Positions 36,424 through 44,886 of a stretch of DNA of 64,000 nt are shown one piece after another (within the stretch, counting starts at the first letter, position 1; the number at the start of each line of letters is the position of its first letter). Made by a program: the position numbers and the translations under genes. The stretch is from Stramentimicrobium sp964433555 (GTDB lineage: Bacteria > Atribacterota > Phoenicimicrobiia > Phoenicimicrobiales > Stramentimicrobiaceae), in NCBI GenBank assembly GCA_964433555.1, contig CAYSRG010000003.1, positions 1 to 64,000 on the forward strand, in the 5' to 3' direction. Below the pieces are notes generated by a model. That model ran no database searches, was not told where the DNA came from, and worked only from the letters and a program-made list of their open reading frames with translations.

Positions 36424-39021
36424 TTAACTCTTTATCTGAAATACTATCTCTTTGTTCTTCTCCTCAAATTCAACCTGAACCTTGTCTTTTTCTTTAATCT
36501 TTCCTTCCAGAATTTTTAAAGCCAGTGGGTCCTGAAGGTGTCTTTGTATAGTTCTTTTTAAAGGTCTGGCACCAAACTGGGCATCAAATCCTCGTTCTGA
36601 CAGTATTTCTTTTACCCTGGTACTTACTATTAATTCAATCTCCTTCTCCTGTAAGCGCTTTCTTAAAATATCTAGCTGAATATCAACAATCTGTATAATA
36701 TGCTCTTTCTCCAGGCGGTTAAAAGTTATAATTTCATCTACTCTGTTTAAAAATTCCGGTTTGAAATGGTCCCTTAATGCCTGATCAATCTGTCTGGTCA
36801 TCTCCTCTCTATTAGCTGAGTTAAGTTGATAAATATAATGACTACCAATATTGGAAGTCATAATTAGGATTGTGTTTTTAAAATTCACCACTCTACCCTG
36901 ACCATCAGTCAATCTTCCATCATCCATTATCTGTAATAATATATTAAATACATCATGATGAGCTTTCTCAATTTCATCAAAAAGTATTACTGCATAAGGT
37001 CTCCGTCTTACAATTTCAGTTAATTGACCACCTTCTTCATAACCGACATAACCAGGGGGAGCTCCAATTAACCTGGCTACACTATGCTTTTCCATGTATT
37101 CAGACATATCTATTCTTACCAGAGCGTTTTCATCATTGAATAAAAAAGCGGCTAAACTGCGAGCCAATTCAGTCTTGCCAACACCGGTAGGACCCATAAA
37201 TATAAAAGAACCTATGGGTCTATTGGGATCTGAAATACCAACCCTGGAACGTCGTATAGCATTGGCAACTAGACTTACTGCTTCATCCTGTCCTACAACT
37301 CTCTTCTTCAATTCCTGTTCCATGCGAATTAACTTTTCAGTCTCACCTTCCATTAAACGTCCCACAGGAATATTAGTCCATTTAGCCACGATCTGGGTAA
37401 TATCTTCTTCTGTTATTTCCTCTTTTAACATTCGGGAATTCTTCTGTAAGGATGCAATTTTTTTATTATTTTCTTCCAGTTGCTTCTCTAACTCTGGCAT
37501 TTTACCATACTTTATTTCAGCTAATCGATTGAGGTCACCATTTCTTTCTGCCTGTTCAGCTTCTGTTCTAGCTCTTTCAATCTCACCTTTAGTTTGATTA
37601 ATCTTCTGAATTATCTCTTTTTCATGACTCCATCTTAACATTAAACTATTTTTTTCCTCTCCCAGATTGCTTAGAGCATGATCGATATTTTTCATTTTTT
37701 CTCGGGCGATAGCATCATTATCCTTTTTTAAAGCTTGCTTTTCAATCTGGAGTTGCATTATCTTTCTTTGAATCTCATCTATCTCAACTGGCATACTGTC
37801 AATTTCCATCCGCAGCCCTGAAGCCGCTTCATCAATTAAATCAATTGCCTTATCCGGTAAAAAACGATCAGTAATATAACGATGAGAAAGCGTAGCAGCA
37901 GCAATCAAGGCAGAATCCATAATCTTTACACCATGATGTACTTCATAACGTTCTTTCAAGCCTCTTAAAATGGCAATAGTATCCTCAACAGTAGGTTCTT
38001 TTACCAGCACCATCTGGAATCTTCTCTCTAAAGCTGCATCCTTCTCAATATATTTTCTATACTCTTTTAAAGTTGTAGCACCAATACAATGCAATTCTCC
38101 TCTGGCCAGAGCTGGTTTTAACATATTTGAAGCATCTACTGCCCCTTCTGCAGCACCTGCCCCAACTAAGGTGTGTATCTCATCAATAAATAGAATAATA
38201 GAGCCAGCAGCCTGTTCTACCTCTTTCAATACTGCCTTTAATCGATCTTCAAACTCTCCTCTGAATTTTGCTCCTGCTATCATTGCGCTTATATCCAAAG
38301 CAATAACTCTCTTCTCTTTAATTCCCTCAGGAACATCACCACTTACTATCCTACGTGCCAATCCTTCTACAATGGCTGTTTTGCCAACTCCTGGCTCGCC
38401 TATTAACACTGGATTATTCTTTGTTCTGCGTGATAAGATCTGCATGACTCGTCTGATTTCGTCATCCCTACCTATTACCGGGTCCAGCTTACCTTCCCTG
38501 GCCAATTGCGTCAAATCTCGAGAATATTTTTCTAAAGCCTGATATTTTTCTTCTGGATTCTGATCAGTTATTCTTTGATTGCCTCTTATATTCATCAGTG
38601 CTCGATAAACATTATTCCGATTTATTCCCCTTTCTCTAAAATACTTAGCAAAAGAGCTATCCTCTAACTCAATTAACGATAGCAGAAGATGTTCAGTGCT
38701 GATATATTCATCCTTCAATTTAGCGGCTTCCTGAGTGGCTTTATTAAAAACTGTATTTAACTCATTTCCAATATATTGGCCACTTGCTCCTCCCTGTACG
38801 CTGGGAAGCTGTTCCAATCTTCTTTCTAAAAATGTTTCTAAATCAGTTATGTCCATTTCTAATTTGGCCAAGACTGAGGGAATGATACCGTCTCTCTGTC
38901 TGATTAATGCCAGCAGCAGGTGTTCGCTTTTTATTTCTTGATGGTTATACTGTAAGGCTAATTGCTGCGCCTGACCAATTGACTCTTGAGCTTTAATGGT
39001 AAATCTGTCAAATTGCATCAC
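36424..39021 (-). CDS. clpB: ClpB disaggregase
   Basis: Hexameric AAA+ chaperone that resolves protein aggregates with DnaK, 865 residues, normal ClpB length. Clp N-domain (about 1-145), Walker A1 GEPGVGKTAIVEG (about 205), coiled-coil M domain (about 410-525), Walker A2 GPTGVGKTELARS (about 605) and the C-terminal sensor-2 GARPLKRTIQ are visible. No zinc finger or UVR domain, which separates it from ClpC. Start is GTG 39021 or ATG 39018, both behind AAGGAGAG. I see no CIRCE or CtsR repeat upstream. Terminator at 36379-36401. Confidence 0.95.
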   Translation of the reverse strand: MMQFDRFTIKAQESIGQAQQLALQYNHQEIKSEHLLLALIRQRDGIIPSVLAKLEMDITDLETFLERRLEQLPSVQGGASGQYIGNELNTVFNKATQEAAKLKDEYISTEHLLLSLIELEDSSFAKYFRERGINRNNVYRALMNIRGNQRITDQNPEEKYQALEKYSRDLTQLAREGKLDPVIGRDDEIRRVMQILSRRTKNNPVLIGEPGVGKTAIVEGLARRIVSGDVPEGIKEKRVIALDISAMIAGAKFRGEFEDRLKAVLKEVEQAAGSIILFIDEIHTLVGAGAAEGAVDASNMLKPALARGELHCIGATTLKEYRKYIEKDAALERRFQMVLVKEPTVEDTIAILRGLKERYEVHHGVKIMDSALIAAATLSHRYITDRFLPDKAIDLIDEAASGLRMEIDSMPVEIDEIQRKIMQLQIEKQALKKDNDAIAREKMKNIDHALSNLGEEKNSLMLRWSHEKEIIQKINQTKGEIERARTEAEQAERNGDLNRLAEIKYGKMPELEKQLEENNKKIASLQKNSRMLKEEITEEDITQIVAKWTNIPVGRLMEGETEKLIRMEQELKKRVVGQDEAVSLVANAIRRSRVGISDPNRPIGSFIFMGPTGVGKTELARSLAAFLFNDENALVRIDMSEYMEKHSVARLIGAPPGYVGYEEGGQLTEIVRRRPYAVILFDEIEKAHHDVFNILLQIMDDGRLTDGQGRVVNFKNTILIMTSNIGSHYIYQLNSANREEMTRQIDQALRDHFKPEFLNRVDEIITFNRLEKEHIIQIVDIQLDILRKRLQEKEIELIVSTRVKEILSERGFDAQFGARPLKRTIQRHLQDPLALKILEGKIKEKDKVQVEFEEKNKEIVFQIKS

Positions 39022-39568
39022 GGTTTCTCTCCTTTCTATGTTTTATTTCCCACATCATAATTATACTGCTACTGTCAAATATCCAATTATCGTAATAATA
39101 ACGAATAGTGGCTTATTTAAAAAGTTATTGTTTTCAGATTATTCAAAGTGAATTCTTCCTCTGAAGAACTCGGGTATTCTTATAGTACAAGTATCTGGCA
39201 TTCAGTGTACCATTAATTTAATCGTTAGTTTATGTTGCTTAGGGAGCATTGTATTATTGGGTATGAACTAATTATTAATAACCTATTTCCCGTTCTTGTC
39301 ACCATAAACTTTTTCAGAAGAAATAGGTATATTATTGAAATATTTATGGTAAAAGAATACAAAATAGATTTTCTTGGAAAGGTATCCTCTTTGAGATTAT
39401 CAGGGTATTTGCTCCCCTGATAATCTTGCAGTAACTGTAACTTGCTAATTCTTATATTACTAAATAATTTGAAACGAAAAACAAAGATGAAAGGATATTA
39501 TAAAAAATAGGTAGTAAATGGTAAAGTAACATTATACCAACATAGAAGGCAACTATAACAAAACCATT
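39022..39568. other. Intergenic region between clpB and the B3/B4 gene
   Basis: About 550 bases upstream of clpB. A TATAAT hexamer (minus strand) occurs about 45 bases before the clpB start but without a good -35. A 62-codon plus-strand frame at 39232-39420 has no ribosome site or family resemblance and is probably chance. Nothing else recognised. Confidence 0.5.
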
Positions 39569-40279
39569 TTATTCTCCCAGACTTATTTGCTTATTCTGGC
39601 TAGTTAATAAATCAGTCGTTAATCTGGCAGCACAATGTTCTTGTAACAGATTTGATAGTTCATCTCGCGCCTCGATTACCACCGAAGACGGGATACCATC
39701 AATTCCATCAATATTGATAACCATCTCTTTTGTATCATTGGCTATTTTAGAGAATTCTGCATTTCTCCAATTCCATCTTCTACACATAACCTGCTTGCTT
39801 TTATCATCATAATAAATTACCTCTCCTCTGGTTGGATGCTCCAATTCCTTACTACCTAAACCAGTAAAGAGCTCCTCTCCTGTAGCAAAATCCAGGCAAA
39901 GATTACCGTTAATTTTTTTTATATCATCTCCACCACAGGGAACAAGATGCTTAATAGAAATGTAATTAAAGAGAGTGACTACAGAATTGATAAAAGGTAA
40001 ACCACCACCTGCCATTATTCTGGTCAATAAAGATTTAATAGAAGGTGGATATTGCTCGGGATCTGAACCAAATCTGATATGAGCCTCATCCCATGCTTTG
40101 AGATAAGGATGGTTAACGAAATTATTACCTTCAACTTTTCGCTGTTCAATGATCTTATTTAATGGCTTTTTTATTCTTTTATTTTTTTCAATAACCTGTA
40201 TGTCTTTGACTAAGATAATACCACGTATAAACCGGGGAAACCTGTCAAAAATAACCGGGCTTATAATAACCTTCTTCAT
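39569..40279 (-). CDS. B3/B4 (PheT-like) domain protein
   Basis: Protein of 236 residues made of one B3/B4 domain, the editing-type domain of the phenylalanyl-tRNA synthetase beta chain. The core contains GGGLPFINSVVTLFNYIS, CGGDDIKKINGNLCLDFATG, HPTRGEVIYYDDK and a C-terminal VINIDGIDGI. Stand-alone B3/B4 proteins are thought to hydrolyse mis-charged tRNAs or free non-canonical aminoacyl groups, but this is not proven for this branch. Single gene, about 150 bases from the nuclease gene downstream. Confidence 0.8.
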   Translation of the reverse strand: MKKVIISPVIFDRFPRFIRGIILVKDIQVIEKNKRIKKPLNKIIEQRKVEGNNFVNHPYLKAWDEAHIRFGSDPEQYPPSIKSLLTRIMAGGGLPFINSVVTLFNYISIKHLVPCGGDDIKKINGNLCLDFATGEELFTGLGSKELEHPTRGEVIYYDDKSKQVMCRRWNWRNAEFSKIANDTKEMVINIDGIDGIPSSVVIEARDELSNLLQEHCAARLTTDLLTSQNKQISLGE

Positions 40280-40428
40280 TATAATATTTAGCCTACCTCC
40301 AAAATCCTAATATAATTTATCAATTGTTATAAAAATCTTCCTGTCATCAAACAGGAAGATTACAAATCACCTGATAATTTATTGTTACAAACAACATCAT
40401 TTTTAATTAAAATATTTTTTGCTAATAA

Positions 40429-40983
40429 TTAATTAGGTTTCAATGGTGGAATATTGCTTATTTTTTCCAAGCGTTTAATTTCATCTCTTATCTGAGCAGC
40501 TTTCTCATAATTTTCTCTATCTACTTCAATTTGTAGTTCATTTTTTAGTTGGGCTAAACGCACAGCAATCTCTTCTTCTTTGGAAGAATGAACAATAGAA
40601 GCCTTTTTCATAACCTCATCGGCAATAAATATTGGCGATTCTAACCTTAAGGCTACTGCAATAGCATCACTTGGCCGAGAGTCAATTAACAACTGTTTTT
40701 CTCCCTTTCTTAGCCATATGGTAGCATAGTAAGTATTATCTCTTATATCAGAAATAACAATTTTCTCTATAAATAATTCGGCAGATTCAATAATGTTTTT
40801 AATTAGATCGGGAGAAAAGGGTCTATTAGGTTTTGTTTTTTCTAAGACCAAAGAAATCATTTTGGCTTCATAAGGTCCAATCCATATAGGTAACCACTTC
40901 TTTTCGTCTTGGTCTTTTAAAATAACAACAAACCCCTTAGTTACCGGATCAATAGCTACCCCAAAAACCTTCACCTGAATCAT
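40429..40983 (-). CDS. Bifunctional nuclease (DUF151) family protein with UVR motif
   Basis: Protein of 184 residues. The DUF151/BFN domain (about 1-130) is shown by VFGVAIDPVTKGFVVILKD, LPIWIGPYEA and the IDSRPSDAIAVALRLESPI segment. A UvrB/UvrC-type helix hairpin follows (about 145-175; REN YEKAAQIRDEIKRLE). DUF151 proteins have reported RNase/DNase activity in plants; in bacteria the role is uncertain. Start ATG behind AGGAGGAG. The UVR motif hints at association with Clp or excision-repair partners. Confidence 0.85.
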   Translation of the reverse strand: MIQVKVFGVAIDPVTKGFVVILKDQDEKKWLPIWIGPYEAKMISLVLEKTKPNRPFSPDLIKNIIESAELFIEKIVISDIRDNTYYATIWLRKGEKQLLIDSRPSDAIAVALRLESPIFIADEVMKKASIVHSSKEEEIAVRLAQLKNELQIEVDRENYEKAAQIRDEIKRLEKISNIPPLKPN

Positions 40984-41316
40984 GCCCTTCTCCTCCTTTC
41001 TTCATAAGTAACTTGTACAAAAGATATTAAAAATTATTGTCATAATTATTATAACATATTATCTTTGGAATAAAAAAACGATATTTCGGTATTAAGAATT
41101 TTCCATGAAGAATAGTAAAATAGATATTATAGGAATTAGATATATATGAGATCCTGGCTAAGAAAAAGTTTTTTAGATTTTTCGATAGCAGCCTTATGAA
41201 TAATTTAAATAATTCAACTTTTGAATTACAATAAATCTTTTTCTAGAAAGTTAATGATTTATATTACTTAGGCTGTTTCCTTATTTTCATTTGCTATTAT
41301 ATAAAATTAACCTGAG
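40984..41316. other. Intergenic region, upstream of the bifunctional nuclease gene
   Basis: AT-rich; no gene, repeat or RNA recognised. It should hold the promoter of the DUF151 gene (minus strand) but I find no hexamer pair I trust. Confidence 0.4.
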
Positions 41317-41602
41317 TTAATATTCCTGCATGTAAATAAATATACTGCTTCCAATAATTATCAGTAAACTAATGGTTGTTAACAAGTATAGCATGGCTCT
41401 AAGATAGGTAATTTCCAAAATTACAGCAAAGGCAATCTGGGTATAATTGTATGATATTATCATAATTACCTATGCAAATAGACAAGCTAATGTTGTAGCA
41501 ATTTGGGAAACAATATCCGTAAGTACTAAAATTAACAGGAGAATTAAATCCCAAAGACCGGGTATTGCCAAATTACCCCACCATAATAGAAAAAGAATTC
41601 AT
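41317..41602 (-). pseudogene. Broken small membrane-protein gene
   Basis: An ATG overlaps the stop of the P-loop gene (TAATG, 41600-41604) and opens MNSFSIMVG before a stop. One frame over, a hydrophobic sequence runs without a break (NLAIPGLWDLILLLILVLTD) to a TAG, and continues in the same frame after it as a second hydrophobic stretch to TAA at 41317. The last part alone could be a 48-residue protein from ATG 41463 with an AGGTAATT site. A shift plus an in-frame TAG suggests decay. Family not recognised. Confidence 0.45.
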
Positions 41603-42717
41603 TACCTATTAATATTTAAAAATTTTTTTATAACCGTTACTAATTTGGGGCTTTCTTCTCCCATAATATTTGTTACGGGAAGAGCTAATCTATTTCTCAT
41701 TTTCTGATATAACTGGTATCCATCTATCCAAGCCATTTCATAACTGTCTTTTCCAAATCTGCTATATTTTGGATAAAAGGGATTAATGGTAACTGCTAAA
41801 ATTGGTAAATTATAAAGTGTCTTGATGTTGATTCCCTTGTTTAATATATCCTCAATTATATCCATAAGATGGTTAATATCTCTGGTACCGACTAAAAGAA
41901 AAGTAGGATTATTAATAAGGATTGTCTTTCCTTTAAACAATTCAGAGTATTGCTCAGCTATTTTTTTTAATATATTATCCTGAACAATACCTGGAATATA
42001 TATTTCTTCTGTTTCTTTTTCATCAATACTATCAATTAAATTGTTAAGTATTTTTTGACTAATCAAAGAATGGCTTTTCAGCTGTCTTTTATATCCATTT
42101 TTCTGGAAAATGACAATATTATTGTTATGATGCTGCATTATTTCTTGATTAGAAATCTTTTGTTTCTCCCTCAGGGGTATATTAAATGCTCTTATTATAC
42201 TTTCTGTTTCATCTACAAGTAAATCAATATCAGTGTGACGAGAGGCTCCGGTTGCCAAAATTAATGCATCACAATGAATTAATGGTATCATTCGGTTTAA
42301 TGCGCCGTCAACCAGAATAAGTTGGCTTTTTTCTTTCTTCAATTTTTGCAGAATGTAAAAAAGATCTTTACCTTTATTTGGACCTGCTAATATAACTAAT
42401 CCCTCTTGCAATACTTTGCCTATTAGCACTTGTCCCAGGGATGTTGTAACTGGTGTTTTTTCAACTATTTCAATTTTCCCCTTAGAGACAGAAAAGCATT
42501 GTTCAGCAGTTCCTACCAGGTTCCCTTTTTTAACATGAATACGGGGTTTGGGTAATCCGGTAATACTATCTATATCCTCTCCATCATAACCAATGCTGGT
42601 TAAACCTACTTTAATTCCTTCTTTATTTGACCATTCTAATAAATAGTTCGCAGTTGTGGTTTTTCCAGTATTTTTAGCTGTGCCCAGTATTCCAATTACT
42701 TTACTATTAATCTCCAT
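41602..42717 (-). CDS. P-loop NTPase of the aminomutase cluster (possible reactivase)
   Basis: Protein of 371 residues with a Walker A GTAKNTGKTTTANYLL at about residues 11-26 and a central VDGALNRMIPL that may be the Walker B region. LTSIGYDGEDIDSITGLPKP follows the P-loop. It lies 11 bases after the aminomutase stop, so it is surely co-transcribed. B12-dependent aminomutases are inactivated by loss of adenosylcobalamin, and their clusters encode ATPases that reactivate them (KamB/KamC-type, GlmL/MutL-type). I infer such a role by position; I could not confirm sequence relationship to KamB. Cytosolic, no signal peptide. Confidence 0.6.
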   Translation of the reverse strand: MEINSKVIGILGTAKNTGKTTTANYLLEWSNKEGIKVGLTSIGYDGEDIDSITGLPKPRIHVKKGNLVGTAEQCFSVSKGKIEIVEKTPVTTSLGQVLIGKVLQEGLVILAGPNKGKDLFYILQKLKKEKSQLILVDGALNRMIPLIHCDALILATGASRHTDIDLLVDETESIIRAFNIPLREKQKISNQEIMQHHNNNIVIFQKNGYKRQLKSHSLISQKILNNLIDSIDEKETEEIYIPGIVQDNILKKIAEQYSELFKGKTILINNPTFLLVGTRDINHLMDIIEDILNKGINIKTLYNLPILAVTINPFYPKYSRFGKDSYEMAWIDGYQLYQKMRNRLALPVTNIMGEESPKLVTVIKKFLNINR

Positions 42718-42728
42718 ATACTATTTCT

Positions 42729-44579
42729 CTATTCTTCAATTAAGGTATTTCTTCCAGCACGACCAGGGTAAGCTCCATCCTGAGGGCTACCCAACAATCC
42801 TTCATAAAGAGCATTAATAAAACTGCCTCTTTTAGCAACTTTTTCGAGGGTTGCTTGTATTCCTTTTGTAATCTCCTTCTCAAATTCTTTTGCTTTACTG
42901 GTCGGTTTTATTTTTGCTTTTCCTAAGAAACGAAATACCTCCTGTACAGCTCTTAAAGTATCGATCCTGGAAGAGAGAGAAATTGGCCCTCTAGAATAGG
43001 CTTCATCAGCAGAAGCTATGGTAATGGCATTCACCTTGAGAGAAATAGCGAGAGTAGCATGCAAAGCAGTAGTTAAAGAAGATTGTATTCTATCCTCAGA
43101 ATGAGTCATAAAACCAATTGGTTCCCCAGGCCAGATTGGTGCATCGATAATGGAACGTAAACTGTTAATCTTAGCCACATTATAGTCAATATAATTATCA
43201 TCCATTTTACCAGTAATCATAACATCAGGTGAATAACAAAAGAGGGGTTTTAATATTGGCTGAGCCTTTAATTTCAAAGCTAAATCAGCAATAATTAATA
43301 AACCGGCAAATGATTTATATGCTGGAACACCCCCTAACTCTTCATTGGTCGGCTCATCAAAAGGCATATTATATTTTGCCGCATATTTTATTGCTTCAAG
43401 ACCATCAATAGTTAATCTTGCGGGATCAGTGCCACCATTTAATGAACCATATACTATATGAATTTTGGTTAAATCTGCACCTAATTTGCCAGCTATGACA
43501 GCTGTTTCTGGTGTATTTAATCCACGATGTGCCCTAACTGTCCAAATTGTTTCTTTATGAAGTGAAGATTTTATTTTTGCTAAATTTTCCCAGGTTATAA
43601 TGGAACCATCCTCTTCGTGAGATAGTACTCCTTCCAATAGTCCTTCGGTACGTGCACCCCATGAAGGATCAAAATGAAATACTCCATCTGCTCCCCAGGC
43701 TTCACTAGTTTTAATATGAGCAATATCCATAATAGGACAACCAGTACCATACTGTACAAATACCAGAGGTAAAGACTGCGTATGCCTCATTTTTTTAAAA
43801 TTAGTGTTTTCTTTTTGTTTTTGTATATAAACATCAAGCTTGTTTATTTCTTCTGCAGATAATAATCGAACTTTATCAGGCAATAATCCCTGTTGATAGA
43901 ACCGACTAATTTTATCATCACAATAAGAGAGATATTTTTCTTTTAAAACTTTTATTTTCCGAGCTTTATCCTCATCAGTAAGGGCATCGTCTTTATAAAC
44001 ATTGATTATTTTTTCCCTTAATTTTGCTCTTTCAATTCCAGGGCTGCTTTTCCTCTGACTCCATTGAATAATTTCATCTGTTATTTCATTTAGTAGGTTC
44101 TTGATTCTGTTGTTCTTATATTGATAAGCATGACTGGCAGGAATGGATATCTTTTTTCTGAATAACTTTTCCTTTTCTCTTTGAAACTCTCTATCCTCAA
44201 TATAAGCTATTATCTCTTCAAAATCTGTCCCTGCCCCAAATCCTTTATCAAAACCTAATTCGGAAGCTAATTGCGGAGTGATTGCCTTTCCTCCTAACAC
44301 TACTTTTGCTCTATCTCTGATCTTAGCAGCTTCTGCCATATCAATAAATTTACCTAATAATTCTGCAACGCTATAACCCAGTGTTCTGCTAACCAAAACA
44401 TAATTAGCATCAACATCACTTGCCCGACCAATAATTTCTTCTAAAGGCAAATCAGGGGGCAATAAAACAGTGTGGTGGCCTCTTTCTTGTAATTTTCTAT
44501 TTAAAATCTTTAAAGCTACATCATGAACTGGATCCAGTGGAATTAGTAATATTTTTCTTTTCTTAATACTATTATTCAT
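42729..44579 (-). CDS. OraE-like cobalamin/PLP aminomutase, permuted domain order
   Basis: Protein of 616 residues. The C-terminal two thirds (about 265-570) match the TIM barrel of D-ornithine 4,5-aminomutase OraE: LVFVQYGTGCPIMDIAHIKT, HFDPSWGARTEGLLEG, WTVRAHRGLNTPETA, IASADEAYSRGPIS. The first 130 residues form the Rossmann B12 domain, which in OraE is at the C-terminus. In it, D16-P-V-H19 replaces the DxHxxG cobalamin motif, while K29 in ILNRK aligns without gaps to the PLP lysine (K144 of KamE, K629 of OraE). Residues 130-260 are a charged helical linker. The dimerisation module seems to be the preceding 79-residue gene. A 1,2-amino shift on a basic amino acid is likely; substrate unknown. 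Confidence 0.75.
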   Translation of the reverse strand: MNNSIKKRKILLIPLDPVHDVALKILNRKLQERGHHTVLLPPDLPLEEIIGRASDVDANYVLVSRTLGYSVAELLGKFIDMAEAAKIRDRAKVVLGGKAITPQLASELGFDKGFGAGTDFEEIIAYIEDREFQREKEKLFRKKISIPASHAYQYKNNRIKNLLNEITDEIIQWSQRKSSPGIERAKLREKIINVYKDDALTDEDKARKIKVLKEKYLSYCDDKISRFYQQGLLPDKVRLLSAEEINKLDVYIQKQKENTNFKKMRHTQSLPLVFVQYGTGCPIMDIAHIKTSEAWGADGVFHFDPSWGARTEGLLEGVLSHEEDGSIITWENLAKIKSSLHKETIWTVRAHRGLNTPETAVIAGKLGADLTKIHIVYGSLNGGTDPARLTIDGLEAIKYAAKYNMPFDEPTNEELGGVPAYKSFAGLLIIADLALKLKAQPILKPLFCYSPDVMITGKMDDNYIDYNVAKINSLRSIIDAPIWPGEPIGFMTHSEDRIQSSLTTALHATLAISLKVNAITIASADEAYSRGPISLSSRIDTLRAVQEVFRFLGKAKIKPTSKAKEFEKEITKGIQATLEKVAKRGSFINALYEGLLGSPQDGAYPGRAGRNTLIEE

Positions 44580-44605
44580 TCCTAATTATGCTCTTATACT
44601 CTCAT

Positions 44606-44845
44606 TTATTTATACAAATTTAACCATCCGTAAGTATCTCCGGGCTTATAGATATTAGCTCTTATTCTGATACGAACTCCGGAACCTAAAAATTCAATAA
44701 ACACTATATCTATATCTCTGAATCCCAATTTCTCCATTATTGACAGTCCTATTCTTTTTCCTTCTTCTTCGCTTTGGCAGGCAATAAAGGTTTCAATATC
44801 AAGTGAGTCAATGATTTGACTTAAAATCAACTTATTTTTTTTCAC
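44606..44845 (-). CDS. Small protein resembling the aminomutase dimerisation module
   Basis: Protein of 79 residues, no signal peptide. Predicted beta-alpha-beta-beta pattern: SEEEGKRIGLSIMEKLGF helix followed by DIDIVFIEFLGSGVRIRIR. By eye it resembles the small domain in front of the Rossmann fold of lysine 5,6-aminomutase KamE (segments NERSAEAAKQIALKMG and FTFFVVYGNF). It precedes the aminomutase by 26 bases and is 41 bases after the FAD enzyme. It does not look like OraS. I infer a separate dimerisation or assembly subunit; the similarity is weak and from memory. Confidence 0.55.
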   Translation of the reverse strand: MKKNKLILSQIIDSLDIETFIACQSEEEGKRIGLSIMEKLGFRDIDIVFIEFLGSGVRIRIRANIYKPGDTYGWLNLYK

Positions 44846-44886
44846 TGCATTCTACTCCCTTATAAACAAGTCTAAAGCCAATCAAT

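Noticed and set aside
37094..37597. 167-codon open frame on the plus strand
   Set aside because: Also antisense to clpB; no ribosome site or recognisable domain.
37970..38542. 190-codon open frame on the plus strand
   Set aside because: Antisense to the well-supported clpB gene; low-complexity composition and no family motif.
39022..39130. Possible heat-shock operator near clpB (ATTCGT/ACGATAAT)
   Set aside because: Arms mismatch and do not fit CIRCE or CtsR consensus.
39232..39420. 62-codon plus-strand frame upstream of clpB
   Set aside because: No ribosome site, no family resemblance, ordinary chance length in AT-rich DNA.
41447..41707. 86-codon plus-strand frame
   Set aside because: Overlaps the end of the P-loop gene and the broken small gene on the other strand; no ribosome site.
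44606..44845. 79-residue gene as OraS
   Set aside because: Length and pattern do not match OraS; the KamE small-domain resemblance is better.
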